The notes under the pieces are model-generated. The model had not been told where the DNA came from. It saw nothing but the letters and a program-made list of their open reading frames with translations, and did not search any database. Positions 32,601-46,740 of a DNA stretch of 64,000 nt are shown piece after piece. The translations under genes were made by a program, and so were the position numbers. The stretch's first letter is position 1. Every line of letters starts with the position of its first letter. Origin of the DNA: Pithys albifrons albifrons (Eukaryota > Chordata > Aves > Passeriformes > Thamnophilidae); NCBI RefSeq assembly GCF_047495875.1, contig NC_092465.1:9039160-9103159 (forward strand), written 5' to 3'.

Positions 32601-35600
32601 GCAGCAGTGGTAGTTTTATCCAAATTATGGCTTTGTTACACTTCCATTCTTTTGAATATGTAAGTCCCAAACAGACTGCCTGTATGAATGATGAGCTTTA
32701 ACTACTGGATGAAGCAAGAAAAATATCAGGATGAGATAAAACACATTTAGTGTTAAAATTGTTTCGTGTAAGATGGTCGCACATCTGTCCATGGGCAGGG
32801 ATGAAGGTACTCCAGTCTAAGCCCCCCTGTCCTGGTACTGCTCAACTGTTCCTCAGGTTACTTGGGAAAGTGTAAATTGGCATGACATCAATTTATTTCT
32901 TCATCAACACCTCAGTCTGAAGAGTTTCTCCTTGGTGGGACATTCCAAGATTGGCCAGATATCCTGAAATTTCTTCCTTTTTGTATCTTGCCAAAGTCTT
33001 TGTAAAATTAGCCTGCAATCCAGCAATTTTCCAAAACTATGATTGCAGCACAGCTGCTATTCCAACTTCTCCATAGTCCCAGGCCATGCAGCAGCTTCTT
33101 TACACAGATGAGGAGAAACCCAAGCCAAGCATCAGGGCATATAAAAGGAGCATCCCATCTGATGGTGTTAATTTTTTTTAATGTGCAATGAATTATACAT
33201 TTCCAGCCAAATTCAGAGCATTCAGTTTGCTCATCACAAAAGCCACTAGCACAGCTGGTAACCATCCTCATGCCTCATTCCATGGGGAGGGTTGTAAATA
33301 ACCCCGCAGCCAAATTCCAGGCAAACAGCGTGTGCGTAGAACGCTGCAATCCAACTGCAAACCCCACTGTGCCAAGGAGGGAGCTCAACATGGAAGACAA
33401 AAGGGACAGGACTTTTGATGTCTGTGTAGTAACAAATGGACTAGAAATGGAGTCAGGCCATCGATGCTGAATGACAACTGAAAAGTTTCCAAAATCTGGG
33501 GATATTTGTATTAGTTTGAGCTTTCAAAACTTTCAGGAAACATTAATGTCCGGATTGTTTCAGACTTCTCTCATGTATTCTACAGCAGGATGTCCAATTA
33601 AATATTTTTCCAGCCTTTGCAACATGTCCCCTCGCAAAACCTTATCTTTTCTCCCATCACAAGGCTGACATTTGGGTTGTGACATGCCCAGCGGTGTTTG
33701 GTGAGCACACAGCCCTCAAGTCACAGAGGTGCTCAAGTACCATGTTTTTGCTCCACTAAAATTTCATTTCATTCAGGCTGAAATATGAAGTGTTAAAAAC
33801 TGTGATTTCCCTCCTTCCAGTTACATTCCTGAGGGAAATTTTGGAAGGTGGCCAAAACCAATAGAACACAGAAACCCCATAGCAGGGCAGTGCAGCAGAG
33901 GCAGCAGGAACAGACTGTGCTGGGAATGCCTGGGGCTGCCAGGGAAGAAGCACAGGCTGATGATAGGGAGAGGGGCAATAGCACCATCTCCTCTGCCCTC
34001 ATTATCCACTCCTGTGGCTCTTTTCTTTTTTTTTTTTTTAATCTCTGTCATTTAGAGTCAATTCGTGGGGTCACAACTCTCATGGGAGAAGGAATCAACA
34101 CCTGTGGCCTCATACCAGGGAAAGACAGCAAGAGGAAGAAGACAGGAAAAATGCATCCTACTCACCTTCTGCACAACATTTTCTCACTTCCACTAGAAAA
34201 CATGACCCTTAGTGGAGTGGTAACACACTCTGCTTCATGGCTTAAATGTTCATGGAAGCAAGAAATGCTATTGCCTTTACTTATGCTAAGAAATTATGTT
34301 GATGGGGGCAAAAAGTAAGATTAAAAATATGCATATAAAAAGATCAGGAAGCTACACGTAACAGTGGTGGAAGGCTGAAATGCACAGCCTTGGGTGTTCA
34401 GAGCCAAAGGTAAACACAAAAATATACTTCAGTGATCACCTTGGACAGGCTTGAACTATGTGTTAAACAAAAGCCAGGAAAGGTCACCAAGACATTAATG
34501 AAAAGGTATTAGTCAAACAGGCATCCTTATGAGGAGGTGGCAGAGCCTGCAAAGTGTCAGCTCAGTCAAGCAATGTCCGTCCCTCCTGCAAAGAATGTTG
34601 AGTGTCATTCCCTGTTTTGAGGGGCCGTCAGTACCAAAGGTACTTTGGGGCAAATGAAGACTATGAGCAGGGTCCATGTTCAGCTCCTGCCCTGGAAGGT
34701 TGCTGCAGACCACCCTCATGCATAAATATTGTCATACCAGAGGGGACCTCAGGCAGGTTTCAATCACCTTGAAGGGGATTCGGCTGCCGTAACACACATC
34801 CCTCACACTCCATTGGACCAGCCCTGGGCTCCACTTCAGATTGTGGGGTGTCAAATAGGATATCTTTCCTTCCTGCCAGCGCCATACTGATGTCTCAGGT
34901 CCCCCAGAGCATCCTGGCACTAGAGACTTATGATTCAGTCACTGAGCTTTACTCCCTGGGTTTTAATTCCTCTACATATTCTTTGTCAAACTGTGACTCG
35001 TTCAGAGACCTTACTGGAGGGGCAATTCAGGAACAGCAGGAAAAGTCTTTATGGTCTCCAGTGCAAATTATCACCCTTAGGAGAAGACAACATACCCAGA
35101 TACCAAAATAACTGGCTATTTTGCTAATCAGAAAATGAAAGGAATACATCTGGATATAACTGTACTATTTGGAATAACAGAGAAAGTTATAACCTGGAAG
35201 GACATTGGCAAGGCTGTACCAGAAATAAGCTTAGTAGAGACGTGGAAGAAATTAAATCTAAATATTTTAGGGTCAAGAGTTGTGGTGGTATATTCTCTTT
35301 CTTATTCACATTTTAATAGAGCCATTTCTCCCTGGGACTTGGCCATCAGTTCTGCCTCCTAAAGCCAAGCCAAGAGTCAGATTCTTGAGGCACAGGCCAA
35401 GTGTAATGAAAAACTGTGCTCCAGCCACTATGCTTTGTAGTATGGAGGCACAACGCTCCTTTCAGCAGCAGTGCTGAGCAAAACTTCGAGAGGTTTCTCC
35501 TGTTTTTCCTCTTGGGAGTGTTTTCACTGTACCATCTCCAAGAAAACTCTACTCTGACTTCATTTGGCTCTACTCTTCCTCAAATATGCAATACATCACT

Positions 35601-38600
35601 TGCTTCAGTGTGTTTTGTTCACAAAATAGGCAGTTTTCTTTGTTTTTCTGGCAGAAATATCTGCCTGAATCAGATGGACAGGGACGAAGTCTTCAGCAGC
35701 GAACACTTTGATGCTGCTTGAGCTCTTAGAGGAAACAAGTCATGACTGATCCATGGGAAAAATCGGTTTAACGTGGGATGCTATTTGTGCAAAAGCAGAC
35801 AATGTTTTTTTGAGGAAATGAAAAGACATTGATTGACACCTTCCAATAAGGTCTCAGTCCTGAAATGGGCTTGGAGGAAATAATGAACTCTTGAGGACTT
35901 TTAAACTTAAAAAAAAAAAATAAAATAATGCATTGCATCTTTTTGTGACAAGTCTCTGCAGACTGGGCTCTTTCCAGAAGTTGAAGTTTCTTCCTTGGAC
36001 TATGTGCTAAACCCCGACAATTATGGAATTTAAACCACTTTTATCTCATTGTTGTAGTGTGTTATTTTATGTATCTGAATTATTCCAAGATAACAGTAAA
36101 CCTAGGTTTTACTATAGCTTGTCATAATAACAAATGCAATTTTAAACAAGTTTATTTTAAAAAATGTATCTAATTTAAATGAAAAATATATTCACAATCC
36201 AATTGGAACTACAGCTCCATCTGCTATGGAATCCAACTCATTTCTAAAGCAAGAAGTCCTGAGATTAGAATTTTTCATCACTAATAGATTTTAGCTTATT
36301 TTCAGTTCAAATGTGTTTAGCTGCATCTTGCAGCTACCAGATCTCTCTGTACCTCAGCCTGTTGGCTTAAAGAGCCCTCTGCTGTCAGAATTTCCTCCTT
36401 TGATACTATGTGTAGATGATAACTAAACTATTGCTGAATTTTCATTTAACTAAACTGCATGGATTGATCTTTGCACTACAAAACAGGGGTTTTCCAGACA
36501 GTGAATCATTTCCACGGCTCTTTTTTTGGAATCAGTTTCAGACTGCCCATGTGTCTTTGCTAGGACTGGTGGGCAGGAAGCCCTGGTCCTTCTCTGGGAA
36601 GGCACAGGAGGAGGTAGAGAGTCGTGATGGGATGGCAGCTCCAACACTGCTGGGTTTCACCAGCTTTCTCATCTGGAGGGATTTTGGGACTGTAGTCCTG
36701 GTGGTGAGCACCAGTTTGGGATAGGCAAGGGAAAGCAGAAACCCATCCCAAGCATCAATCAATCGAACCCCAACCAGCCTCAGCTCAGGGTTTGAGGTCT
36801 GCTGAACAACACCACTGTCCTTACCCTCATGTGATCGCCCCTGTGTTTTGAGGCTGGAGCACCGCTGGACATTTGTCTGTATTAAAGGAACCTTCTTTGA
36901 AAACACATTATTTCTCAGAAAAATGGGCTGATTCAGCAGCATAATGTGCTGAATCCCAAGGGAATAAACGAGAGATCTCAACTGGCTGGCACAGCCCAGC
37001 ACAGCCCTCAGTGCTGCTGGTGACCCCCAGCCTACCTGCCAACCAGGCTCATTGTGTTTGGGGAGATAAAAACTGAAAGACTGATAATATTTGAGCTTTG
37101 CCATTTCTGCAAGTGTTACTTATATTTACCGTTTGTGCATTTTGCCTAAAGGCCAAAAAACTTTCAGCTGTGGCAATTTCCTTGCAGCCTAAACTTTCCT
37201 AAATCTCTGTGGGAGCACAGTGGGTATGTAGGCTGTCCAAAGCACTGTCCAACAGGACTGCAGCTAATGAAACCCTTTCATACAAAAATGAGTCATTAAT
37301 TTGAAATGAGGAAGGAAAAAGGGTGTTCTGAAGCATCAGCCATTTTCTCAGATTAAAACTTCTGTTCTCCTTTTTAACAGAAGTACAGAAATTGGTGGCA
37401 TGTGAATTCATGGCATGTGTTTCCTATCATATCATCACTGGAAGAGGCATAAAATAAATGAAAGGGAAGTAATTTATTGTGAGGCCTTAAAAAATTATCT
37501 GGAGATCTTTTCATACCTCCTTCAGTAATTATACATGAAAACATCATGCACATAATATATAATCTGTCAAGCAATCAAGTGTTCAGCTTTAATTCCCACC
37601 TGGCTTTGCATGACTCCTGTGAGGCTGGTGTTGACCTTGGATGTTTGAGGTATAACCTCTTTGAGAATTTGAGGGACCCACTGTATCAAGAGGTGTCTCA
37701 ACTTCAGTGGTCTGAAACTGTAAGTACAGTAAAGGCAAATGCCCCAGAAAAGTGCTTTGTGGACCATATGTGTGCCCTGTGGCTAACATGAGGTGTGCAG
37801 ATTATTTAGAATGAACTTTCTTTAATAGAGTAGAGAGTAGTTTCATTCTGTGTGTCGCATCTAACAGTTAAGATACTCATTATGCTTGTATGAATCATTA
37901 ACTTCCAAACCTGCCAGTTCAGCCTCTGGCACGGAGCCATGTGTCACTGCTGCCTGGTGGTCACCTAACACAGGCACCTGAGCTGTTCAGGTAAAAGTTA
38001 TAATTCTTCTAACTTGGGCAGCCTATGCTTAAATCCAACTGGAATGACACTAGCAAGCTCTGAAGATTAGAAAATGCAGGGAGCTAGCTAAAAGCTCAAT
38101 AACCAGAATTTCTTTCTATAGCTTTTTTTTTAACACCCGAGAAACTTCTGCATCTATGTTAGGGTTAGCCAAGGCATATCTAAACTGTAAAACTTTAATA
38201 TTTTCATGTCAAAAGTGATTTTGCTAAAGTTAACTTTCCCCATACTTTGACTTATCAGTTTCAGTCGTGGTGGTGTGCATTTCAGTTGAAGTTTTATTAC
38301 ATTATGTTGGCAGCACATTATGTTTTTTACACATGGATTTGATTGAGAAATGAAACTGGAATAAGAATGAGGTAGCAGCAGCATCTGCTGGGAGACGCAG
38401 CTAGTGCCGGTGTCAATCAATCTGATTGATTAAATATGGTGGCACACACTTTATTAAAACAAAATGCTCTCCCTGAAGAAGACTATTATGCCAATATAAT
38501 ACACAGTTTTCCTAAAGAATGTTACAAAAGAGGTGGTCTGTTTGTGACATACAATGCTTGTAAATAACTGGAAAGAACTGAAGAGTTCAAATTACATCAG

Positions 38601-41600
38601 GCTGCTCATAGAAACAGCTATTTTATTGTTTTGGCATGCGGTAGCTGGTATTGTTGCACTGGCAAGATCAGCAGCACTGATGGAAGTTGAATTATTGTGT
38701 GGGACCACAAAAGGTTTTACGCACTCTCTGACGTTACTGAACAGGTCCAAGGCTTTAAAGTGCTTGGTGGCTTGTGACCAGGATATATGACAGGCTGGCT
38801 CAAGGCCGTGATGCAGGCAGTGCCTGCCCACCCTATGCCTCCAGCATGCTGGAATTCATTTTCAGGCAGCCTCCTGGCTCTCTCATTGCGAGCGTGGCTG
38901 TTCATGGTGCCAGCCTGGGAAGATAACTCCTCTGGGAATGGACAGTCATCAAAGGTGTAATTACCTGCCCATCAGGTACAAGGTACAGGCATCTTTGCTT
39001 TGCCTTCCTCTCACAGAAACAAACAGGATATGCAGCCCCCCCACCCCGAAATACAGCTGGTGGCAAAAGAAACCATTTCATGGTGCCTTCTCTGCTGTCC
39101 CCAGAGGAAGGTCAAGAGAAACAATGAGTCATATTATTTGAGATGTGCTTGGAGGCTATAGTGATGGAGAATTTAGGACACAATAAATCTTCTCAATGTT
39201 TCCTGTCCAACTAAAATTATGGCTTCTGCTGGGTGTTTTAAGGAGTCAGTAGTTTTCCACTAGCTTCTCTAGGGCTGAGGTTTTACCCACTTCCACTTGT
39301 ATTTGACACATTAAGATGAATTATGAAAATTCTTAACCAATGTCAACATTTTACTCACTTTCCTCCAAATGCAGACATTCATAATTAAACTCAGTTTTCC
39401 ATTTGCTACAGTCATCCTCACTAAGTGTATCCAAATAGCATTTCCTTCAGTAAATAATATAAATGTAAACAAACATCTGCACCACAGAAGAGTGCTGCAT
39501 CCTACTCTTCGTGAGTGTGATGAGTTTGGAATTGAGCAACTGTTGGTTGTACATGGCTGCAGGAATGGAGTAAGGAGGTGTTTTGGCCATCGAGGCTCCT
39601 CCCATTTGCCATCGTCCAGGCACACAAACCACAGTGGGAAAATTCCTAGTATGTGAACTGTGTGATATAGCAATAGCTTACAAACTAGCTGATGCCATTC
39701 CTGTTTTCAAGAGGAGAATTCTCTTTATCAAGCTCTCTGGGTTCTTCAGATCCTGTCAGAAGAAGGGCCCAGAGGAAGGAAAGGGAACAGTGAGCCCTTT
39801 GATGGGATAGGCAGTGAACAAAGAAAATAGTGAGGAGAGAAAGACTAATTGGGGAAAGAACAAATTTGTATAGGGAATACTAAGTTTCCAGAGGGAAAAA
39901 AAGAGGAAAGCAAAACCAGTACATGGCAGAAACTATAGTCTGATTTCAGAAAAGGAATAATGCAACAATGGTAGTCACAGTAACAAACCGTATATATAAC
40001 AGCATACGGAAAAAACAGAGAAAACATTAGGGTTTAGTTCACTTCCTTTCCATTCTTACTGTAGGAATTTCTCATGGTAACTCCTATGGATCAGATATTT
40101 TAGTTAAGAGTGCAATTCCTTGTCCTTGGGGTAACTCCCATGGTCCTCCTCTGGTCTCAGAGCAATTTCTTGTCCTGTTTTATTTCATTAGGAGGATGCA
40201 GCATGCTCACTGCACCCTGATGTCACAGCACCCTCAAACTCACATTTGCTCCCCAAGCACCATACTACTCTTTTGCCATCTAATTCAGGGAAATAGTTAT
40301 GTTGGTGCTACAATTAAAATGAAGCTCAGCAGAGAATCTCAGCCTATTTAATGTGATGGCTTCAAAACAACCTGACTACAGATGGCTTAGACAATATCCG
40401 TGTTGAATTTTTAATGGCAGATTCAGAACTATTTTTATGATCCTACTGTTATTTCTCCTGAGAGATCTTTACTTAGAAATCTAAGTAGCAAATAATAATG
40501 AGGAAAAAAATCTTGCTAGGCAACCTCTTCAATATGCAGATGGTTTCTGCAGTGACACTTCTGCTGAGGCTAATCTTTTAGGATTGAGATATTTTCAGAA
40601 ACTTCCATCTGTGGTTTATTTTTTTCTTTACTCACAAAGACTAATCTTTGTAAACAAATCTTTCCTCTATCCTCACCTGCTTATTTAATGATTTTGAGGC
40701 TCGCTAACAGCTTTTTGCATGAACAGATATCTCCGTTGTACTTTGCAGACCTCAGGAATGTAGCTAATGATGGTATTTGTACTGACCCATACTTCTGCCT
40801 TCATTCCCTCATGGAATTCATTTGCTTTCTTAAAGGTTCACTACAACCTGCATTGTCTTAACTCACAAACATATCCCAGTGCACAATTGCTCTGAAGAGC
40901 ATCAGAGCTCTGATCTTCCTGTTTTACAGTGGGAGATGTGAATTTTCTAATATCCTCTCAAAAAGAGTCACTGAGGTCATTCTGAGCACATCAGTCTTTG
41001 GCAGGTGACTGTCCCATTTTTTCTTCTAAGTTTGTCTCCTTTCATACCCATTAATCTTCTGTACTCCCCACCTTTGCAGGATCTTCTCCATTTAGTTTCC
41101 TTCCTGCTTGGATGCCCCTGGGCTGGAAGACTTTCTGGTTTGTGGTACTTATATTGTCATCCTGATGGAGAAACCCAAAGGCAACATAATCTCTGGATTT
41201 ATGGTTAATGTGCAAAGACAGGACAGTGATGTGGGCTTGGGGGAAAAGTCTCATCTTTGCTATACAAGCAGAGGAAAGGATGGTCACTTCAGACTTCAGT
41301 AAGCATCTGAATTAAAGCAAATGCAATGACACCACCCTTTTTGATATTCCCTGACATTGCAAAAACTAAGATTGACATAAGAATTTGATTTCATGCTAAA
41401 ATGCCAGACTGCACAGCAGTTCAAGAGTGCTGAGTATCCTGTGCAGGTGTACTTGCAGCAAGCCCCAGGAGCAGCCTGAGCAGGAGAAATCACTTCTGCT
41501 GTAATGGTTTAATAGCTGAGAAACATGCATCAATATTTAAATAGCATAGAGTGAAATACAACAGCTCCTAAAACATTCAAGAGCAGGCTAAACATTTCTG

Positions 41601-43297
41601 AAGGAATGAAAATAACATGAAACATTATCAAGCCTTTTCTTTAAGTCTTCATGAATCTGCCAGTTTTACTACCAGAAGTTCATAGTTGCAATTGTTAACT
41701 CAAAATGCTTGTTAAAAACAACTGAAGTGCATAATAGGACTTTGATGCATACTTTGACACAGCTGCAAATGCTGGCTTGGAAGGACTTGCTGCTAGCTGT
41801 GATTAGCCCTGAGAGAAATATTTTGGGTAGTGGGTCCATGAGATTTTATTATCTTGATAGCTACTGAAGGTTAATAGCATATATTAAAACATAACTAAAA
41901 TGCAGTGCTTAGGCTTTCCCACAGGCCAAGGAGGTGATCTATGTTTACTAAAGTAGATAACACCTGCTCTGGGGATCCTGACCTGAGACACAGTATCAAA
42001 CTGGGACCTACTGACTTCTACACAATCTGGATTTTGCATATTATTACCTGGATAAAACCCACTGTCACTTGTAAACATTTATAAGACAATTAAGCAGTTG
42101 AGTACTTGATCACCACCACATCAGAAGTGCTTTGCTGGGCACAATGGATATCAGTTTCTCTTTTTGCTTCTCAGGACTCAAAATCCATTTCCTGATAAGG
42201 TAAATGCCCTTGAACAATGCACTAGGAGGAAAGACCAGCTGGAGCTCTGCTTTGTGGTTAGTTATATTTTGTAATCCTAAATAGCTGTTTGCCTATGTCT
42301 ATATTCATTAGCCAGGGATTTAAAGCAAAAAGTACACCATTCATTATTGTTGCCACAGCACAGACCTCCACAGCCAGCCCTATCAAATAATGCAAACCAA
42401 GTGAACAACCAACCAACATAATTTACTGTCAGCTTCTGTAAAAACCTGGAAAAAATCTTCACAGTCCAAAATATTGTGGGTGGTTTTAACAACGTTGTCC
42501 ACAGTGCATGAAATGCAATATTTTGGGGGTAGTAATTGCTGTTATTTAAACCTCAGAAAGCTGCAGATTTATATTTGTTCGGTTTCCCCTTAAGCTGGAT
42601 AATAAATCTGTACAGCTTCTTGGCTTTTTTTGTGTGTCTTTTTTTTATTATTATTTATTTCAAGAAAGACTTCTGAGATGATAATATCTGCCTATACTGG
42701 TCTAATTTATTGCTTTTTAAAAATCACAGGAAAGATTTTAACTCTGAGTTGTTCTGTATGGAGCAAATTCTGTCCTTAGACATCCCATATGTACTGAAGA
42801 TAGCACCACAGATACATATGCAGAAACCAGCAGTCAATTTTGACTCAGAAGATAATACACCGTGTATTAAGTTTAATGTAGATTAATGTGAGTTGCTTTC
42901 CTTTGCATGTATGTACACAGGTACAAATAATTAAGATTAATTCCACTGGATATAATGGCCTTCACTGTGCACAGTGCCATAAAATTCTTCTTTAATAGCT
43001 GTTAATTGAATGTATTTGCTTTGATGGTGAAGTCCTGATCAGTCTTGTTACCCTACAACCCTTTCCCCTCCCTTTGCTCACTTTTGTGCTTAGGAAAAAT
43101 TTATAATAAGAGAATCACAGCTATGCAGTTTATTAGCAAAAAAATCAATACATGTATCTGTTTAAATGTATTGGAGATTAGGCTAAAGAAGGGTGCTCTG
43201 CATAATATTTGAAAAGTAAAGATGAAGCATGTTTTCATTTTTTCTCCTTTTCCCAGTGCAGCGTTTTTACTGGTAATAACCCAGATTTCTTACTCGA
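29601..43297. other. Intergenic desert, no gene seen
   Basis: 13.7 kb without a supported coding exon, RNA gene or CR1 copy. Longest frames are 36538-37104 (minus, 188 codons), 33848-34318 (plus, 156) and 30274-30675 (minus, 133). None shows a domain, a signal peptide or a coherent splice structure. Poly-T and poly-A runs occur (for example 34026-34039 and about 35909-35920). The tract could hide lncRNA exons that sequence alone does not show. Confidence 0.5.
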
Positions 43298-43298
43298 T

Positions 43299-43355
<57 letters not shown>

Positions 43356-43380
43356 ATCTATCTATTTTCTTTCTTTCTTT
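43299..43380. repeat. (TCTA)n / GATA microsatellite with TTTC tail
   Basis: About 16 TCTA units (43299-43364), one broken by TATA, followed by TTTC units to about 43380. Classic polymorphic tetranucleotide repeat. Isoleucine/tyrosine/leucine/serine-rich frames across it are repeat translations. Confidence 0.95.
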
Positions 43381-44409
43381 GGCTTCTGCATTGAACCTGC
43401 AGAGTTTCTAGGTGGTAACAGGAGAACCTTGGTATCTTCAGCAAGTTCCATCTCCAGGATGTCAGGAAGTTAGGAACTGCTTCCATATGATGTTTTTTTT
43501 CGGGGAAAAAAGTAATTATTTTGTCACCTCTGTACTCTGAAATACAGCAATCCTAAACATAAGGAACAGGGGCTTCTGTGTGTGCAAATCAGAACATCTT
43601 CACTGAACTCTAGGTGGAGCTTTGATTTGTGCTAGAAGGCCCTAGTTTTTTAAGCAGCACATTTTTAGCGATAATACTTTGCATTTGTTATCTCCCAGAA
43701 GAACATCTTTGTTTATGGAATTAACAAGAGATGGTTATATAAAGTAGGAAGTTAAAGGTGCAACTGCAACCTAAGCCCATGTCTTAGAGCAGGTTCCTGG
43801 GCACAGCTCTCCCACTCTCATCCTTGCTCCAACGTGTATGGAACCACAGGCAGTTTTCCTGGGACACCAGCCCAGAAATATGTGTAGCTGGGGCAATTTT
43901 TTCTGCCTGGAGACACTTTATATACCTGAGCCCAGCCACCCAGGAGCTGTGATAAGGCCAGGCCTGGCCCCAGGAATTCTTCACTATGGATTTCTGCTAC
44001 AGACTCAACCTTACTAACAAAAATCCTCTGTACAATTTTATCATTAATATTCTGGTTCCTTTACTTGTATGACTATGAATTCATCAGCCTGCTGCATTTC
44101 CTGTTCCCAGTGACCTCACTGAAGAGAACAGGGCTCTTTCCTTCTCCTCCTGCCTCTCCCCATCTGCCTGGAGCCACTCGACACTGCTGAGACACAGCCA
44201 CACACAGAAGGGGGAACCCTACTTTGATGTTGGTTGCACTGTAAAAAATATGTTCTTCCTCAAGGAATACTTGAAATAAATGTCTGTGGGGTCTGGTTCA
44301 CTGCCAGGAAAGCTTTGGTGGGACCTCATCCAGCTGAGGACAGGCTTCTGCCTTCTTCCTCTCTACCCTGTGTTTAGTGAGTCAGCGCACTCCAGCAGCC
44401 AAGTGGATT

Positions 44410-45180
44410 CTTGAAAATGTATGGGTTATAAATGACCAACCTGATTAAAAATTACTGCATCAAGTTCTCCATGGAGGACAGGCTAGCACTGCTAGTTGCA
44501 TGAATCACTGCTGTTTATGTCCTTTAATTAGGAAAATTGCCACACAATGAAGGTTTTAGAAGATGTTTTCTGACAGATCCTCAGGGCTCCCTTTGATTTT
44601 ATCTCTGCATCCAAGTCTGCTGCTTATATTATTTGGATATTCTACTGCAGCCAGGGGAAGTCCAGATAGGGCCAATTCCTAATGTGTTTAAATCCAAGAA
44701 GCCCCATCACTATGCCCAATTACAGCATCATCAGAGGATCTGATTGAATGATTTGGAGACTGAAAGAGCAGGTCTTTTATGAGATTAATAATCTATGGAA
44801 CATTAATATGTAATTCTCTCCCCTCCTCCAAAAAGGAAGAAGTCTGCATAATAATGGCAATTATAAGAAAAGTTAAAAGAAAGAAGACCATTTATTTGGA
44901 ACCACTTAAACATGCTTTGCAATTATACGTTTATTGTCAGTATAAAATGAACAATTCAGAAGAAGCTGGTGCATATCAGCAGAAGCAATTAAGAAAGGTG
45001 TTTATTTTACTCAGACCTCACCATTTCAATTTCACAAGGAAAGCTCTATCACCGAGTTTGCAGTTGTTTTATTCATGCTTTTAATTACAGCCCATTTCCA
45101 AACTTGGCTGTATCTGCCCTAAGGAAGGCTGTATTTCTATGTATTTCTGCCTCAAATTCCCTCTAGCAAGGGAAGGGTTA
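44410..45180. promoter_or_regulatory. Candidate conserved non-coding block
   Basis: Repeat-free AT-rich sequence with many homeodomain/POU-like words: CTGATTAAAAATTACTGC, GTCCTTTAATTAGG, CCAATTACAGCATC, GAGATTAATAATC, TTAATATGTAATTC and GCTTTTAATTACAGCCC. The density of TAAT cores exceeds that of the neighbouring DNA by eye. Function and conservation are untested. Confidence 0.3.
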
Positions 45181-45909
45181 AAACCAATATTTGTAGATAA
45201 AGAGGTAAACATATTTACATTCAGTTTTTCACACTTTATGCATATGTCATGCAGTGAATAGTTTTAGAGGTATGTTTGTACTATCTCTCCAGAATTTTTA
45301 CAGTCTGCAGGACACAAAATCTCTATAAAGTGACTTATTGAAATAGAAGCAGATTGGTAAAACCGTTTCTCTCTTATGAACTGTGAAGAATGATCCTCTA
45401 AATGAAATCAGGAAGGAACTGGACAGAATCTTGTTTAATGGTGTGACAAAATGAATCACAACTATTCCAAGCATCCATCACTGCTAAAAGGGGACCACAA
45501 ATGATCTGTGAACTACTATATATTGATTACTCATGTACTACAAGTGTCGGATTTAATGTTCACACACCATGGAAAGGCGGCAGGGACAGATGGTGCCTTA
45601 ACTCTTCTTTGATAGATTTTAATGGTGAAATATTGATTTCTATCTGGCCAAGGCCTGTTGTTAGGGGCCAAAGTCATTTGTTGGGTATAGCTGGACACCC
45701 AGTCTGCTAGGGATAATCAATCATTTTTGGCAAGGCAGGTGAAATTCTGAAGAGAAGCACCTTGGGTTCCCAAACTGTATCAAGATGAGGCTGAGACCAA
45801 CATTTGCGCATGCACGCCCCCTCCTCCCCCCCACACACATACAAAAAGACTCCATGAAATTGTGCTTGTAAAGAATTATTAATGATAAGACATGTTTACT
45901 GAGAAGAGT

Positions 45910-46630
45910 CACAGCGAATCACAGCTGACATGAAATAGTCTGGGAGCCTCGGAAAGAAAATGAGCTTCTCGCTAAAAGGGACTATATTTTATTTAAACAT
46001 CCGTCTAGGGCTGAAAACTCAGGTAATCTGTTGTGTTACAAGCCACTGGCTGTTCTTGCCATCCAGAGAGATAACAGTGAGGAGCTAATAGGAACACATC
46101 AATCACAATCAGGCTGCAATTCCACCGGTGTCTCCTCTTCCCAGCTCCTTTTTAAGCTCCTTAATAACGATGATAACATAGTTCTGGGCTTGTGAGAGGG
46201 TTTCTTCCCTTTGAGGGTCATATTCATAAAGTGAATGGGTTGCAAAGTCAGCATCTCACTCCTATGGAAAGGGGAGTGTGAGCAGAGGAAAGGGGTTTGC
46301 AGGTGGGAGGGGTAGGGGGGCAGGAGAGGGTGGATTTCCCCTCGCAATAAATCCATGGACACCCCTCTTTCCCCTGACAGCCTTCCCAGGAGAGGATTCC
46401 TGTTCAGAAGCTGGCAGGAAAGCGTAGACTCTGCCCAGATGTGCCCCAGATGTGGGACCCAGTTGAGGCTGATTTTTCGTTTAGATTATCTTGCTTACCT
46501 AATGATTTTTGCTTCACTGCTCAGCTCGATTGTGTTCACTAGGACGGCAGGCTATTAAAATGTCAAGGTGCATTGAATTGTTGTTATCAAGGAAAGAGAC
46601 CTTTCCAATCAGCCCGTGTTGCCCAGGTTG
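45910..46630. promoter_or_regulatory. Candidate conserved non-coding block
   Basis: Contains AATCACAGCTGACATGAAAT, CTCCTTAATAACGATGATAA, TTCGTTTAGATTATCTTGC, TTACCTAATGATTTTTGC and TATTAAAATGTCAAGGTGCA: homeodomain (TAATGA), OTX-like (GATTATC), E-box and nuclear-receptor-like (TCAAGGTGCA) words packed without repeats. Of the desert blocks this one looks most like an enhancer to me, but the call rests on composition alone. Confidence 0.32.
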
Positions 46631-46715
46631 CATAAGGGCAAAGAAGGGATCGGAGGAGGAAGAAGACCTTCTTCATCCTGGTGGGGTGGGTGGAGAGGTG
46701 CAATGGGGTGGGTGT

Positions 46716-46740
46716 ATGTGTGTGTGTGTGTGTGTGTGTG
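46716..46740. repeat. (TG)n microsatellite
   Basis: Pure TG tract of about 12 units followed by a looser TG-rich segment up to about 46780. Cysteine/valine-rich frames over it are artefacts. Confidence 0.9.

Noticed and set aside
33848..34318. 156-codon plus-strand frame
   Set aside because: Crosses a poly-T run giving a stretch of Phe and has no domain; judged a chance frame.
36538..37104. 188-codon minus-strand frame in the desert
   Set aside because: The longest frame there, but no recognisable family, low-complexity signal or exon-like borders. One frame of this size is expected by chance in about 40 kb.
43209..43473. Small frames with repeated Ser-Ile-Tyr-Leu
   Set aside because: Direct translation of the TCTA microsatellite.
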